A stretch of DNA of 64,000 bases from Paenibacillus piri (GTDB lineage Bacteria > Bacillota > Bacilli > Paenibacillales > NBRC-103111). Below, one piece after another: positions 9,353 through 18,631 of this stretch. Numbering within the stretch: position 1 is the first letter of the stretch; every line of letters starts with the position of its first letter. The translations under genes were made by a program, and so were the position numbers. The DNA lies in assembly GCF_004354045.1 (NCBI RefSeq), contig NZ_SMRT01000019.1:62001-126000 (forward strand). Direction: 5' to 3'. The notes beneath the pieces were generated by a model, which saw only the letters and a program-made list of their open reading frames with translations, was not told the DNA's origin and searched no databases.

Positions 9353-11509
9353 ATGTTAAGAGCTATGATCCGAATTGATGAGCCAGCAGCGCCTATTGTT
9401 TTTGCCGCCGAACAACTGAAGCTTGTATTGCTGGAAAGAAACATTGAAGTCGTTTGGGAGGCAAGCTACGTGTCTCCCGCTAGTTCGGAACCAATTCGCT
9501 TCGAATTGGCTACTTTGAATTCGCTTCAGGCGGATGTCGGTCCTCTGCCGTCATTGGACCCTGAAGGCTATGTCGTACGAATACAGCAAGTGGAAGGACA
9601 GACCTTGTGCAGGGTGATCGGGGCCGATGCAACCGGCACGATGTATGGCGGACTCGACGTTGCGGAAGCCATTCGCCACGGAGAAACCATCGACGAACTT
9701 CGGGATTATCATAAGAATCCATTCATCTCACGCCGCGGAATCAAGTTTAATATCCCCTTGGACGCGCGTACGCCAAGCTATTCCGATAACGGAGATGCAG
9801 CCCAGCATAATATTGCGGAGATGTGGAGCAAGCCATTCTGGGAGGAATTTCTCGATCAGATGGCGCTGCACAGGTTTAATACGCTATCTCTCTGGAACTT
9901 GCATCCCTTTCCCTCCATGGTACAAGTTCCCGAATACCCGGACATCGCTTTACAGGATGTGAAGCGGACGACGGTGCCCTTTAAGGCCGAAATTCGGGGG
10001 CAGGGAATGTCGACGGCGGAAACGTTGTCCCACCTGACAACCGTTAAGGAAATGTCCATTGCAGAAAAAATATCGTTTTGGCGCGAAGTTATGCAATATG
10101 CCTCTGATCGAGGTGTTCAGATATACATTATAACATGGAATATTTTTACATACGGAACGGAAGGCAATCGTTACGGTATCGACGATCGCCAGAATAACGA
10201 AACCACCATCGATTATTTTCGGGCAAGCGTCCGAAGCCTGTTGGAAACGTACCCTCTCTTGGCCGGGATTGGCGTCACTGCGGGTGAAAACATGCAGCAC
10301 CTGGAATCGCCTTATTCGGATGAGGAGTGGCTGTGGCGCACCTATGGCGAAGCGGTGATGGATATCAAACGGGACAATCCGGAACGACGAATCCACTTCA
10401 TCCACAGAGCCCATGAAACCTCTTTATCCACCATTAAAGAAGCTTTTCGGGCATATCCCGACACGTTTACTTACAGCTATAAATATTCACTGGCACATAT
10501 GTACTCGTCGGTAACCCCGCCTTTTATTTACAAGGATGGTTTTATCCGAGAATTGCCCAAAGGAAACAAAACATGGCTCACCGTGAGGGATGACGATTTC
10601 TATTACTTCCGGTGGGGGAATCCGGAATTTGCCAGACAATATATTCTGGGAATGCCGCCATCGGACCAGCTTGCAGGGTTCTACATGGGGCCGGACGGCA
10701 TAATCTGGGGACGCGAATTCGTCAGTACAGAACCCGATTCCCCGCGGCAATCGATGATTGCAAAGTTGTGGTACTGCTTTTCGATTTGGGGACGCTTGTC
10801 CTACGATCCTGCCCTTCCGGATCAGCTGTTTGTTAGACAACTGGGTGCCCGCTATCCGGAGGTAGGTTCACGGCCCCTATACGAGGCATGGACGACTGCC
10901 TCCAAAATTATTCCGCTCGTGACGACGTTTCATTGGAAAGGCAACAGCCTGGATTTTCAGTGGTATCCGGAGGCTTGCTACAGCAACCCGGGCTACAAAG
11001 GGTTTCATACGGTTGAACATTTCATCGAGGATGCGCCTATGCCAGACAGCGGTCTTATGGGCATTCCAGAATATGTGGATCATCTCCGAAGCCAGCGGCC
11101 GATGTGGGGGATTACCCCGCTGCAGGTTGTAGACGATCTGCACACCTATGCCCGCAGAACGTTACAACTGATCGACGGGATAGGGGGAGGAAAAGATAAG
11201 GAATTGCGGCTGCTTCTCGGTGATCTGCAAGCGATGTCTTTCCTTGGGCATTATTATGCAGCTAAGATCAAGGGGGCAGTGGAATTGCATCTATACCGAA
11301 CGAGTTCAGATCTAGATTGTCAGCGCCGGTCCATGGAGTACTTACTGCAAGCCTCCGCATACTGGAAGGAATATGCCTCATTAACAGCCAAACAATATGT
11401 TCCGCAAATTTTGACACGGCAAGGCTCTAAAACCGTGGACGTCCAACAGCTTTCAGAGCAGGTAGATAAGGATATCACCATAGCCGCGGGGAATATAAGT
11501 CAAGAGTAA
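9353..11509 (+). CDS. Glycoside-hydrolase-like protein with zincin-like N-terminal domain
   Basis: A 718-residue cytoplasmic protein (no signal peptide). Residues 1-110 resemble the GH20/GH67/GH115-type N-terminal alpha/beta domain (DATGTMYGGLDVAEAI). A TIM-barrel-like region follows with ISRRGIKFN, FLDQMALHRFNTLSLWN, IYIITWNIF and GVTAGENM, of which E in TAGEN is a plausible catalytic or substrate-binding acid. The C-terminal 150 residues are helical. The closest characterised type I recognise is the alpha-glucuronidase/alpha-galacturonidase group, but the specificity is uncertain. The position beside the GH42 enzyme and transporter supports degradation of an imported, perhaps uronate-containing, oligosaccharide. 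The start has a GGAGTG site. Confidence 0.65.
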   Translation: MLRAMIRIDEPAAPIVFAAEQLKLVLLERNIEVVWEASYVSPASSEPIRFELATLNSLQADVGPLPSLDPEGYVVRIQQVEGQTLCRVIGADATGTMYGGLDVAEAIRHGETIDELRDYHKNPFISRRGIKFNIPLDARTPSYSDNGDAAQHNIAEMWSKPFWEEFLDQMALHRFNTLSLWNLHPFPSMVQVPEYPDIALQDVKRTTVPFKAEIRGQGMSTAETLSHLTTVKEMSIAEKISFWREVMQYASDRGVQIYIITWNIFTYGTEGNRYGIDDRQNNETTIDYFRASVRSLLETYPLLAGIGVTAGENMQHLESPYSDEEWLWRTYGEAVMDIKRDNPERRIHFIHRAHETSLSTIKEAFRAYPDTFTYSYKYSLAHMYSSVTPPFIYKDGFIRELPKGNKTWLTVRDDDFYYFRWGNPEFARQYILGMPPSDQLAGFYMGPDGIIWGREFVSTEPDSPRQSMIAKLWYCFSIWGRLSYDPALPDQLFVRQLGARYPEVGSRPLYEAWTTASKIIPLVTTFHWKGNSLDFQWYPEACYSNPGYKGFHTVEHFIEDAPMPDSGLMGIPEYVDHLRSQRPMWGITPLQVVDDLHTYARRTLQLIDGIGGGKDKELRLLLGDLQAMSFLGHYYAAKIKGAVELHLYRTSSDLDCQRRSMEYLLQASAYWKEYASLTAKQYVPQILTRQGSKTVDVQQLSEQVDKDITIAAGNISQE

Positions 11510-11587
11510 GCACCCGGAAGCTGGGGGGGCTATGAACCGAACGTAAAGGCGAGTGGAACGGACTTGTCCGATGCGGTATAGTGAAAG

Positions 11588-11615
11588 GGAAGACCGCTTC
11601 TGGACGCGGTCTTCC
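11588..11615 (+). terminator. Hairpin downstream of the glycosidase-like gene
   Basis: A perfect 10-bp stem (GGAAGACCGC / GCGGTCTTCC) with an 8-base loop, ending about 30 bases before the lplJ start. There is no T-tract, so it may be a transcript end-protecting or weak terminator structure separating the sugar operon from lplJ. Confidence 0.4.
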
Positions 11616-11647
11616 GAATACTGTAACGGAAGAGGGAGAAGACGCCC

Positions 11648-12637
11648 ATGCTGTTCATCGATAACCGCGGCATTACCGACCCGGCGCTTAACCTGGCGCT
11701 GGAAGAATACGCTCTGAAACATTTTCCTGCGAACGAGGACTATTTGCTCTTCTATATTAACGAGCCGTCCATCATTATCGGTAAAAACCAAAATACGGTC
11801 GAAGAAATAAACGCCGCCTACGTGAAGGAGAACGGCATTCATATCGTTCGCCGTCTGTCAGGAGGAGGCGCCGTGTATCACGACCTCGGCAACCTGAACT
11901 TCAGCTTCATCACGAACGACGACGGCAAGTCGTTTCACAATTACCGCAAGTTTACGGAGCCGGTCGTGCAGGCGCTCCGAGGACTCGGTGTCGAGGCGGA
12001 GCTTACAGGACGCAACGACATTCAAGTCGGCGAACGCAAAATATCCGGCAATGCGCAGTATTCCACAAAAGGCCGGATGTTCAGCCACGGTACGCTCATG
12101 TTCGAATCGAAAATCGATAATGTCGTTTCGGCGCTAAACGTGAACCCGGTGAAGATCCAATCCAAGGGTGTAAAATCGATTCGAAGCCGGGTAGCGAACA
12201 TTTCCGAATTTTTGCGTGAGCCGATCTCGATCGGGGAGTTCAAGCGGCGGCTTCTCCAATCCATATTCGGCGGTTACGACATACCCGAGTACAAGCCCGC
12301 AGAGTCGGAATGGGAAGCGATCCGGGAGCTCGCAGACGAGCGGTATCGCAATTGGGACTGGAACTACGGCAAATCGCCGTCATTTAACGTCCGCAAAACG
12401 CAGCGGATCGAGGGGGCCGGAACGTTCGACATCCGGCTTAACGTGGAAGGCGGCATAATTGTCGAGGCAGCCGTATACGGCGACTTCTTCGGAGCCTGGG
12501 GCGTGAACGAATTTACGGACAAGCTGATCGGCATCAAATACGACGAAGCTGCAGTCCGGGCGCTGCTTAGCGAGGTTGAATTAACCCGATATTTCGGCGC
12601 GGTTACGGAGGAGCAATGGCTGGAATTGATGTTCTAG
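11648..12637 (+). CDS. lplJ: Lipoate--protein ligase
   Basis: Cytoplasmic enzyme that activates lipoate with ATP and attaches it to lipoyl domains of 2-oxoacid dehydrogenases and GcvH. The 329-residue length equals that of Bacillus LplJ. The lipoyl-AMP-binding motif RRLSGGGAVYHDLGN is at about residues 73-87. The catalytic lysine region is present (KISGNAQ), as is the C-terminal accessory domain found in the LplA/LplJ type. The start has an AGGGAG site and the gene is followed by two hairpins, so it is probably monocistronic. The coding sequence is visibly richer in G and C than the flanking AT-rich spacer and many neighbouring genes. Confidence 0.92.
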   Translation: MLFIDNRGITDPALNLALEEYALKHFPANEDYLLFYINEPSIIIGKNQNTVEEINAAYVKENGIHIVRRLSGGGAVYHDLGNLNFSFITNDDGKSFHNYRKFTEPVVQALRGLGVEAELTGRNDIQVGERKISGNAQYSTKGRMFSHGTLMFESKIDNVVSALNVNPVKIQSKGVKSIRSRVANISEFLREPISIGEFKRRLLQSIFGGYDIPEYKPAESEWEAIRELADERYRNWDWNYGKSPSFNVRKTQRIEGAGTFDIRLNVEGGIIVEAAVYGDFFGAWGVNEFTDKLIGIKYDEAAVRALLSEVELTRYFGAVTEEQWLELMF

Positions 12638-12650
12638 CTTTTGGGGACAT

Positions 12651-12695
12651 GCCGAGGCTGTGCAGCGCGACGCCGTGCCGCTCCTCGGCTTTATG
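12651..12695 (+). terminator. First hairpin after lplJ
   Basis: A 7-bp perfect stem (GCCGAGG / CCTCGGC) with a long GC-rich loop is followed by TTTATGT, 13 bases after the lplJ stop. Confidence 0.45.
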
Positions 12696-12723
12696 TCGGT
12701 TAATAATAATATGATTTTATTGT

Positions 12724-12750
12724 GAGTCGCTTTAATTGCGGCTCTTTTTA
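12724..12750 (+). terminator. Rho-independent terminator after lplJ
   Basis: The stem GAGTCGC / GCGGCTC (one G-T pair) with loop TTTAATT is followed by TTTTTA. The rest of the spacer up to the serpin gene at 13008 is AT-rich; I see no gene or clear promoter there. Confidence 0.7.
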
Positions 12751-13007
12751 GTTAATGTTGTTAAATATCTATCTTTGAGCAAAGATATATAATTAATGAT
12801 ATTAATATTTAATGACAAGAATGGTTTGAGTTTAACCTCGAATTGCAGAATAGCAGTAGCATTTACAAAATATGCTCATTTCGACCCCAGCATGATGTCG
12901 TTAAGCCGATTGAGTTTAAGTATTAGTATAAATCATATCGGTTAGATGGAAACATTACGCAAAGATTTTCCGTCTAATAAGCATATGAATGTCAGGGGGT
13001 TGCCAAA

Positions 13008-14258
13008 ATGAACGATAATTTTAGAAAAAGCAAACTTCTTGCGGCGGGAATGCTGCTTGTATTGATCGTGACTGCGTGTGCCAATCCTTCTGCTGCACCG
13101 ATTTCAATGGAAAAACGACAAGCCGCGGCGGCTGGGATCGATTCGCGTATCGTCAAAGCAAGCAACGAGTTCGGCATGCAGCTCCATCGGCAGCTGGTCC
13201 AATCGGAGCAGAACAAGAAGAACATATTCATTTCGCCGGCCAGCATTTCTTTGGCGCTCGCCATGACTTACAACGGCAGCAAGGGGGAAACGCAAATCGC
13301 GATGGCCAAAACGATGGGTTGGCAAGGCATGTCCCTTGACGAACTGAATCGGGGCAACGAGACGCTCATCTCCCTTTTGCAGCAGCCGGGCAGCGGCGTT
13401 CAAGTACGAATTGCCAATTCGCTTTGGTCACGTAAAGGAAAATCGTTTCACAGCGATTTCATGAAAACCAACCAGTCGTTTTACGATGCTAAAGCAACCG
13501 AACTCGATTTTAACAACCCGAAAGCTCCTGATACGATCAATGACTGGGTAAAAAAGAATACCAACGGAAAAATTCCTAAAATGATCGAATCCATCGATCC
13601 TATGGAAGTCTTGATCCTGATGAATGCAGTCTATTTCAATGGCGGGTGGAAAAAGGAATTCCAACCTTCCGCAACGAAAGAAGAAAGCTTCAAGCTGCAG
13701 GACGGTTCCACCAAGCAGGTGCAGATGATGGCGCAGACAGGTACCTACGAATATTTGCAGGAAGAGGGATTTCAAGCCATTCGCTTGCCATATGGAGACG
13801 GTCAGATGAACATGCTGGTCATTCTTCCGGATGAATCGTCTTCTTTGGGTGCTGTCCATGAAAAGCTTTGGATAAATCATAGCCGCTTGCACCAGCCGTT
13901 CCAGCAGAAGCAAGGCGAGATCAAGCTTCCCCGTTTCAAGATTGAATATAGCGAACAGTTGAAAGAACCGCTCAAGGCCATGGGCCTGACGCTGCCCTTC
14001 GACGAGGTCAAGGCGGACTTTTCCGGCATGGCCCCTGTTCCGCCCAACCTGTTCATCAGTATGGTAACACATAAAACGTTCGTCGAGGTCAATGAAAAAG
14101 GAACGGAGGCAGCGGCGGTCACTTCGGTACATATGTCAGCGACTTCCGCTCCGATCGATAAACCGTTCCAGATGACGATAAACCGGCCGTTCTTCTTTGC
14201 GATTGAAGACCGCCAGACCGACGCATGGCTTTTTGTAGGGTCCGTGGTCGAACCATAA
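13008..14258 (+). CDS. Serpin (serine protease inhibitor), lipoprotein
   Basis: Surface-anchored serpin of 416 residues. The signal peptide ends VTAC with the lipidated cysteine at residue 24. The serpin fold is complete: NIFISPASISLALAMTYNGSKGET, ILMNAVYFNGGWKKEF, and the C-terminal FFFAIEDRQTDAWLFVGSV. The reactive-centre-loop hinge VNEKGTEAAAVTS (about residues 360-372) carries the small residues needed for strand insertion, so it should be inhibitory. The loop continues VHMSATSAP, placing the scissile bond near the Met-Ser region, though P1 cannot be fixed. It is likely to protect the cell surface against exogenous or its own secreted proteases. It is monocistronic, with a terminator downstream. 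Confidence 0.93.
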   Translation: MNDNFRKSKLLAAGMLLVLIVTACANPSAAPISMEKRQAAAAGIDSRIVKASNEFGMQLHRQLVQSEQNKKNIFISPASISLALAMTYNGSKGETQIAMAKTMGWQGMSLDELNRGNETLISLLQQPGSGVQVRIANSLWSRKGKSFHSDFMKTNQSFYDAKATELDFNNPKAPDTINDWVKKNTNGKIPKMIESIDPMEVLILMNAVYFNGGWKKEFQPSATKEESFKLQDGSTKQVQMMAQTGTYEYLQEEGFQAIRLPYGDGQMNMLVILPDESSSLGAVHEKLWINHSRLHQPFQQKQGEIKLPRFKIEYSEQLKEPLKAMGLTLPFDEVKADFSGMAPVPPNLFISMVTHKTFVEVNEKGTEAAAVTSVHMSATSAPIDKPFQMTINRPFFFAIEDRQTDAWLFVGSVVEP

Positions 14259-14358
14259 ACGACTTACGTGAACTGCACCTATCCGACTTCCCAGTATTTG
14301 AACTTGCGCTGTGGGTATTCGCGCTTGCTTTCGTGTATGCGATTTTCACAGATGAATT

Positions 14359-14393
14359 CCGTCCGTAGCGATTCGATTCCGGGCGGCTTTTTT
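14359..14393 (+). terminator. Rho-independent terminator after the serpin gene
   Basis: The stem CCGTCCG / CGGGCGG (7 bp with one G-T pair) with a 14-base loop is followed by CTTTTTTT, about 100 bases downstream of the serpin stop. Confidence 0.75.
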
Positions 14394-14459
14394 TATAAAA
14401 AATATTGACGTTTCTGTGAACTTTGTGAATAATATATAGCATAAGGGAGATGATTAAAC

Positions 14460-14687
14460 TTGAAAAATAATACGCAAATCCTGCATGCAGTAAAGATTGT
14501 AGGCATTTCGCTGCTCACCATAGGAATTGTCCTGTTTGTACTTGGCTTTTTTGGAAGCAATTACAGCAATCTGACTGCAATTGGTATAGGCACCATTTCT
14601 GGCGCCGTACTCATTTTTGTAATGGGAATGTTCTTTGTTGCAACGGAAGAAATGCTGACGAAAGCCGGAGAGGGGAATAAAAGCTAA
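14460..14687 (+). CDS. Small two-helix membrane protein
   Basis: A 75-residue protein with two hydrophobic segments (about residues 12-30 and 37-60) and a short charged cytoplasmic tail. I do not recognise a family. The start is a TTG codon placed about 10 bases after AAGGGAGA; no ATG lies in frame nearby. It stands alone between the serpin gene and the convergent qox operon and its stop lies inside a hairpin, so it is a complete transcription unit of unknown function. Confidence 0.6.
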   Translation: MKNNTQILHAVKIVGISLLTIGIVLFVLGFFGSNYSNLTAIGIGTISGAVLIFVMGMFFVATEEMLTKAGEGNKS

Positions 14688-14717
14688 TAAAGAGCGCCGG
14701 CAACGACGCTCCTTATT
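14686..14717. terminator. Hairpin between convergent genes
   Basis: The arms AATAAAGAGCG / CGCTCCTTATT pair at 10 of 11 positions around a 10-base loop. It lies between the small membrane protein gene (its stop is in the left arm) and qoxD, which converge. It may serve both directions, although T-tracts are short. Confidence 0.5.
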
Positions 14718-14780
14718 GTTGCTCAGGAAATGATACGCAGCTATTTCTGCAGATAACCGGGGCTCGGTTTCAGCTTAGAA

Positions 14781-15065
14781 TCATATATAGCCCCAGACCA
14801 TACATAATAAAGTACCGAAGATGGTAACCAATGCTATGGCTAATGCGTAGTAGATGTTCGTATAAATGGCCCCTCGGTCCCCGGTTTCACCTGCATGCAT
14901 AAATACAACGAGTTGAAGGCCTGCCTGGATGAATGCTGTTACAAGGAGTATCGTCATGCCGACGGCAAAGGACATGTCCATAAAGTAAACGGTAAGTGCA
15001 ACGGCCGTCAGGATGATCGAGGATACGAAACCCATTACTTGTTTGCACGGAAACAGTTGTGTCAT
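14781..15065 (-). CDS. qoxD: Quinol oxidase aa3 subunit IV
   Basis: Small membrane subunit (94 residues, three predicted helices) of the heme-copper quinol oxidase, of the CyoD/QoxD type; it assists assembly and stability of the complex. Recognised from MGFVSSIILTAVALTVYFMDM, the LVVFMHAGE segment before helix three, and its position as last gene of the qoxABCD order. It starts one base after the stop of qoxC, so translation is coupled. Confidence 0.9.
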   Translation of the reverse strand: MTQLFPCKQVMGFVSSIILTAVALTVYFMDMSFAVGMTILLVTAFIQAGLQLVVFMHAGETGDRGAIYTNIYYALAIALVTIFGTLLCMVWGYI

Positions 15066-15066
15066 T

Positions 15067-15663
15067 TTACATCATTCCTTTCAGATAGACGAAGCTGAAG
15101 ATGAAGATCCATACGACGTCCAGGAAGTGCCAGTAAAGAGAGAAGATGAATGATTTATTGGCGGTTTGAGAAGTCAGCCCGTTTCTTTTGACCTGGATCA
15201 TAATCATTAATCCCCAGAATAGCCCGAATGTCACGTGAGCCCCGTGCGTCCCCAATGTCGTTAGCAGGATGGCTGTAAATGCGCTTGTTTGCAGTCCCGC
15301 TCCGATGTGCACATAATGGATGAACTCAAATATTTCTACACTTAAAAAGCCTGCCCCAAGCAAAAGCGTAATCGCGAAAAATGTCATCATTGCTTTCTTA
15401 TGGCCAATCCGCATGGCATGGATACCGAGTCCGATCATAAAGCTGCTTGTTAAAAGCAAAATGGTTTCTATGAGAACCGGTGTGATTTCGAAAATTTCTT
15501 TACCCGTCGGACCGAGTGCAGTACGATCAACCAATGAGAAAAATGAAGCGAATAGCGTACCAAAGAGCATAATTTCCGCTCCGAGAAAAATCCAGAAGCC
15601 CAGTATATTCAGTTGATTTTGTTCTGTGCTGTATTCAAGCGGCAGCGAGTGATCGATTTTCAT
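15067..15663 (-). CDS. qoxC: Quinol oxidase aa3 subunit III
   Basis: Membrane subunit III of the cytochrome aa3 quinol oxidase, 198 residues with five predicted helices, equal to the family length. Typical segments are LGFWIFLGAEIMLFGTLFASF near the N-terminus, the acidic helix GFLSVEIFEFIHYVHIG, and LTTLGTHGAHVTFGLFWG. The start codon overlaps the end of qoxB by four bases (ATGA overlap), showing tight coupling in the operon. Confidence 0.95.
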   Translation of the reverse strand: MKIDHSLPLEYSTEQNQLNILGFWIFLGAEIMLFGTLFASFFSLVDRTALGPTGKEIFEITPVLIETILLLTSSFMIGLGIHAMRIGHKKAMMTFFAITLLLGAGFLSVEIFEFIHYVHIGAGLQTSAFTAILLTTLGTHGAHVTFGLFWGLMIMIQVKRNGLTSQTANKSFIFSLYWHFLDVVWIFIFSFVYLKGMM

Positions 15664-17609
15664 GAATGGGCACCCCGCAGTCTTTTTTCGGTTTCTTCAA
15701 TTTCATCTGCAGTAATGTAATGGCCGTGATCCTTTTCGAATGAGCGGTAAATCAAGCATGCAAAAATAGCGATGGTTGTGATAATGACGGGAATCCACAT
15801 GCCGAATACAAATGAAAATCCCCATGCAAAGAAGATGCAGCTCATAATAAACGGTGCCCCGGTATTATTGGGCATATGAATTTTTTCGATTTTGCCCGGA
15901 AATAAGTCATGGCCTTTTTTCTTGAAATCCCAGAATGCTTCGATGGAGCTCGTATTTGGCGTAACGGCAAAGTTATAGGCAGGAACGGGACTATGCGTAG
16001 CCCATTCCAGAGAACGCGCATCCCATGGATCCGAGCCGATATCTCTTGGAGCGTAACGTATGCTGTAATAGATCGTGTACACCAGCAAAATGAAGCCCAC
16101 TGCCAAGCCAAGCGCTCCGATGAACGAAAGCAGATTGAGCGGTCCGAATCCGGTTGATTCCGAATACGTGTACATCCGGCGCGCCTGACCGTTCAACCCC
16201 GTAAAGAACATAGGGAAGAAGGTGACGTTAAAGCTGATGGCGATAAACCAGAACGCCCATTTCCCGAGCCTTTCATTGAGCATGAAGCCGAACATTTTGG
16301 GCCACCAGTAGGTCAAGCCGGCAATCATGGCGAACACTACGCCGGGAATAATCGTGTAATGAAAATGCGCTACCAGGAACATCGTATTGTGGTATTGATA
16401 ATCCGCGGCCGACATGGCCAGCATCACTCCGGTAACTCCGCCGATGGTGAATATCGGAATGAAGCCTATTGCATACAGCATCGGCACGGTAAACACAATT
16501 TTTCCTTTCCAAAGCGTAAACAGCCAGTTAAATATTTTGATCCCGGTCGGGATAGCAATGGCCATCGTTGTGATCGAGAAAATACTGTTTGTCAGCGCGC
16601 CTTGACCCATCGTGAAGAAATGATGAGTCCATACGAGGAAGGAAAGGAAAGAGATAATCACCATCGACGCTACCATCGATTTATAACCGTACAGGTTGCG
16701 CCGCGCAAAGGTTGAAATAATCTCGCTGTATACACCGAATGCAGGCAAAATTAAGATATATACTTCGGGATGGCCCCATACCCAGAACAGGTTCGCCCAC
16801 AGCATATCCATACCGCCATTCGTTGTAGAAAAGAAGTGCGTTCCGAATAACCGGTCCATCGTCATCATGGCGAGCGCTACGGTCAATACAGGGAAAGCAA
16901 ACACAACGATGACGTTAGCCGTCAAGGCAGACCAGGAGAACATCGGCATTTTCATTAATTTCATACCGGGCTCTCTCATTTTTAAAATGGTTACAATAAA
17001 GTTAATGCCGGATATTAATGTGCCTATACCGGATATTTGCAAAGCAAGCGCGTAATAGTTCGTTCCTGCAGATTGGCTGAATTCATTGCCTGAAAGCGGG
17101 AAGTAAGCCGTCCAGCCTGAATCGGGGGAGCCGCCAATGACGAATGAAATATTGAGCAGCATGGCGCCCATGAAATACAGCCAGAAGCTCAGCGCATTCA
17201 AGCGTGGGAAGGCTACGTCACGCGCTCCGATTTGTAAAGGAACAACAAAGTTCATTAACGCATAAATGAAAGGCATTGCCATAAAGATGATCATTACGAT
17301 CCCGTGCGTTGAGAACACTTCATTATAGTGCTGGGCATCCAGCAGCGTATTTTCGGGTACGGCCGTTTGCGCACGCATCATTAACGCATCAACTCCGCCG
17401 CGGAACAGCATAATGAGAGCGGAGATCAAATACATGATGCCGATACGCTTATGATCAACCGTCGTTAACCATTCGCGCCAGAGATAACCCCATTTTTTAA
17501 AATACGTTAAGCCAACGACGATCGCAATGACGGTGAGTGCGATAGCGACCATAGATGCATAAATGGCCGGACTTGGATGAGGTACGGCAAATCGTTCAAA
17601 AAAGCCCAT
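15660..17609 (-). CDS. qoxB: Quinol oxidase aa3 subunit I (catalytic)
   Basis: Catalytic heme-copper subunit that reduces oxygen to water with electrons from menaquinol and pumps protons. The 649 residues match Bacillus QoxB. All metal ligands are visible: the low-spin heme histidine in VFSTHGIVMIIF, Cu-B histidine and cross-linked tyrosine in WGHPEVYI, the Cu-B pair in VWTHHFFTMG, and the heme histidines in VAHFHYTIIPG. The C-terminal extension with helices beyond the core is typical of quinol oxidases. Three bases separate it from qoxA. With qoxA, C and D it forms one operon read leftward. Confidence 0.97.
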   Translation of the reverse strand: MGFFERFAVPHPSPAIYASMVAIALTVIAIVVGLTYFKKWGYLWREWLTTVDHKRIGIMYLISALIMLFRGGVDALMMRAQTAVPENTLLDAQHYNEVFSTHGIVMIIFMAMPFIYALMNFVVPLQIGARDVAFPRLNALSFWLYFMGAMLLNISFVIGGSPDSGWTAYFPLSGNEFSQSAGTNYYALALQISGIGTLISGINFIVTILKMREPGMKLMKMPMFSWSALTANVIVVFAFPVLTVALAMMTMDRLFGTHFFSTTNGGMDMLWANLFWVWGHPEVYILILPAFGVYSEIISTFARRNLYGYKSMVASMVIISFLSFLVWTHHFFTMGQGALTNSIFSITTMAIAIPTGIKIFNWLFTLWKGKIVFTVPMLYAIGFIPIFTIGGVTGVMLAMSAADYQYHNTMFLVAHFHYTIIPGVVFAMIAGLTYWWPKMFGFMLNERLGKWAFWFIAISFNVTFFPMFFTGLNGQARRMYTYSESTGFGPLNLLSFIGALGLAVGFILLVYTIYYSIRYAPRDIGSDPWDARSLEWATHSPVPAYNFAVTPNTSSIEAFWDFKKKGHDLFPGKIEKIHMPNNTGAPFIMSCIFFAWGFSFVFGMWIPVIITTIAIFACLIYRSFEKDHGHYITADEIEETEKRLRGAHS

Positions 17610-17612
17610 GCT

Positions 17613-18554
17613 TTAATGTCTCCCTTCATGTGAAGTCTCTGTATGAGCCCCGGTGTGAGGTTGAGTCTCGGCAGGAACCTCGGCAGGCGTATCCGTGCGA
17701 GCATCAGTACCGGCTGACCCATGATGATGGCCTTCTTCCGGCGGCGGTAAAAATTCCAAATGCGTGCCTGTGAACGTTAACTGCCCAAGATGGCCCGGCT
17801 TCAGCAGCTCGTCGTATTTTTCTTTGGTAAGTGGCAGGGCCGTTTGTTTAACCTCTTTAATCCATTCATCAAACTTGGCTTGAGGTACGGCTTTCACGTT
17901 AAACGTATTTTCAGCGAACCCTTTTCCGCTGAAGTTGGCGTTACGTCCCATATATTCGCCCTGAACATCCGCCGCCAAATGCAAGGTGTTCACCATATCG
18001 GACATTGCGTATTTTTGTCCTCCCAGCTGAGGGATCCAGAAGCTTGTAATAGGTCCGTAAGAATACAGCCTGAATTCAAGCGGGCGATTCGTCGGGATGT
18101 ACAAGTAGTTTACGGTTTCTATATTTTGTTCCGGGTAACTAAAATGCCATTTCCAGTTAGAGGATGCAGCGTAGACAACTAACGGTTTCTGATCCTCGTA
18201 TCCTTGAGGCGTCGCTTCGACAATATAATTACTGCGAACAGACACAATAGAGAGAAAAATGATAATGAGAATGGGAATTCCAACAACGATCGATTCTACA
18301 GTTTTGCTTCCTTCAATGTGAGGAGGCTCATAATCATCCGCTTGCTTGGATGCACGGTATTTGATTAACATAAAGACCAAAATGACGAAAACAATAATGA
18401 CAATAGCCGACATTAAGCCTATCGACAGCATGATGTCATCGGCCTGTCTCTGAGCCTGCGGTCCTTTAGGATCCAACACCGCTAATTTTCCGCAACCGGT
18501 TAATCCCGTGACCATAATCAGTAATGCTGCAAGTAAAGACCATTGATATTTCAT
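17613..18554 (-). CDS. qoxA: Quinol oxidase aa3 subunit II
   Basis: Lipid-anchored subunit II that forms the quinol-facing extracytoplasmic domain, 313 residues. The signal ends GLTGC with the lipidated cysteine at residue 21, followed by two helices and a cupredoxin-fold domain. The Cu-A cysteine pair of cytochrome c oxidases is absent, as expected for a quinol oxidase. The C-terminal tail is rich in His, Thr and Glu (EEGHHHGSAG onward), longer than usual and possibly metal-binding. The start has an AAAGGAG site. It is first gene of the operon, with a promoter and FNR-like site just upstream. Confidence 0.96.
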   Translation of the reverse strand: MKYQWSLLAALLIMVTGLTGCGKLAVLDPKGPQAQRQADDIMLSIGLMSAIVIIVFVILVFMLIKYRASKQADDYEPPHIEGSKTVESIVVGIPILIIIFLSIVSVRSNYIVEATPQGYEDQKPLVVYAASSNWKWHFSYPEQNIETVNYLYIPTNRPLEFRLYSYGPITSFWIPQLGGQKYAMSDMVNTLHLAADVQGEYMGRNANFSGKGFAENTFNVKAVPQAKFDEWIKEVKQTALPLTKEKYDELLKPGHLGQLTFTGTHLEFLPPPEEGHHHGSAGTDARTDTPAEVPAETQPHTGAHTETSHEGRH

Positions 18555-18586
18555 TGATGAGCTCCTTTCCTGGGATCGATACTCTC

Positions 18587-18615
18587 AGAATAGTTGCACC
18601 AAACGAATAAAACAA
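18587..18615 (-). promoter_or_regulatory. Promoter of the qox operon
   Basis: On the minus strand TTGTTT (18610-18615), a 17-base spacer and TATTCT (18587-18592) form a sigma-A-type promoter. The predicted transcription start is near 18580, about 25 bases before the qoxA start codon. Confidence 0.5.
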
Positions 18616-18631
18616 TCGGCTTTGAACGATG

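Noticed and set aside
13428..14132. A 234-codon minus-strand frame opposite the serpin gene
   Set aside because: It lies wholly within the well-supported serpin gene, has no start signal and no recognisable product.
14781..18554. qox operon as a cytochrome c oxidase that would need the SCO protein
   Set aside because: Subunit II has no Cu-A cysteine pair, so it is a quinol oxidase; the SCO client must be another enzyme.
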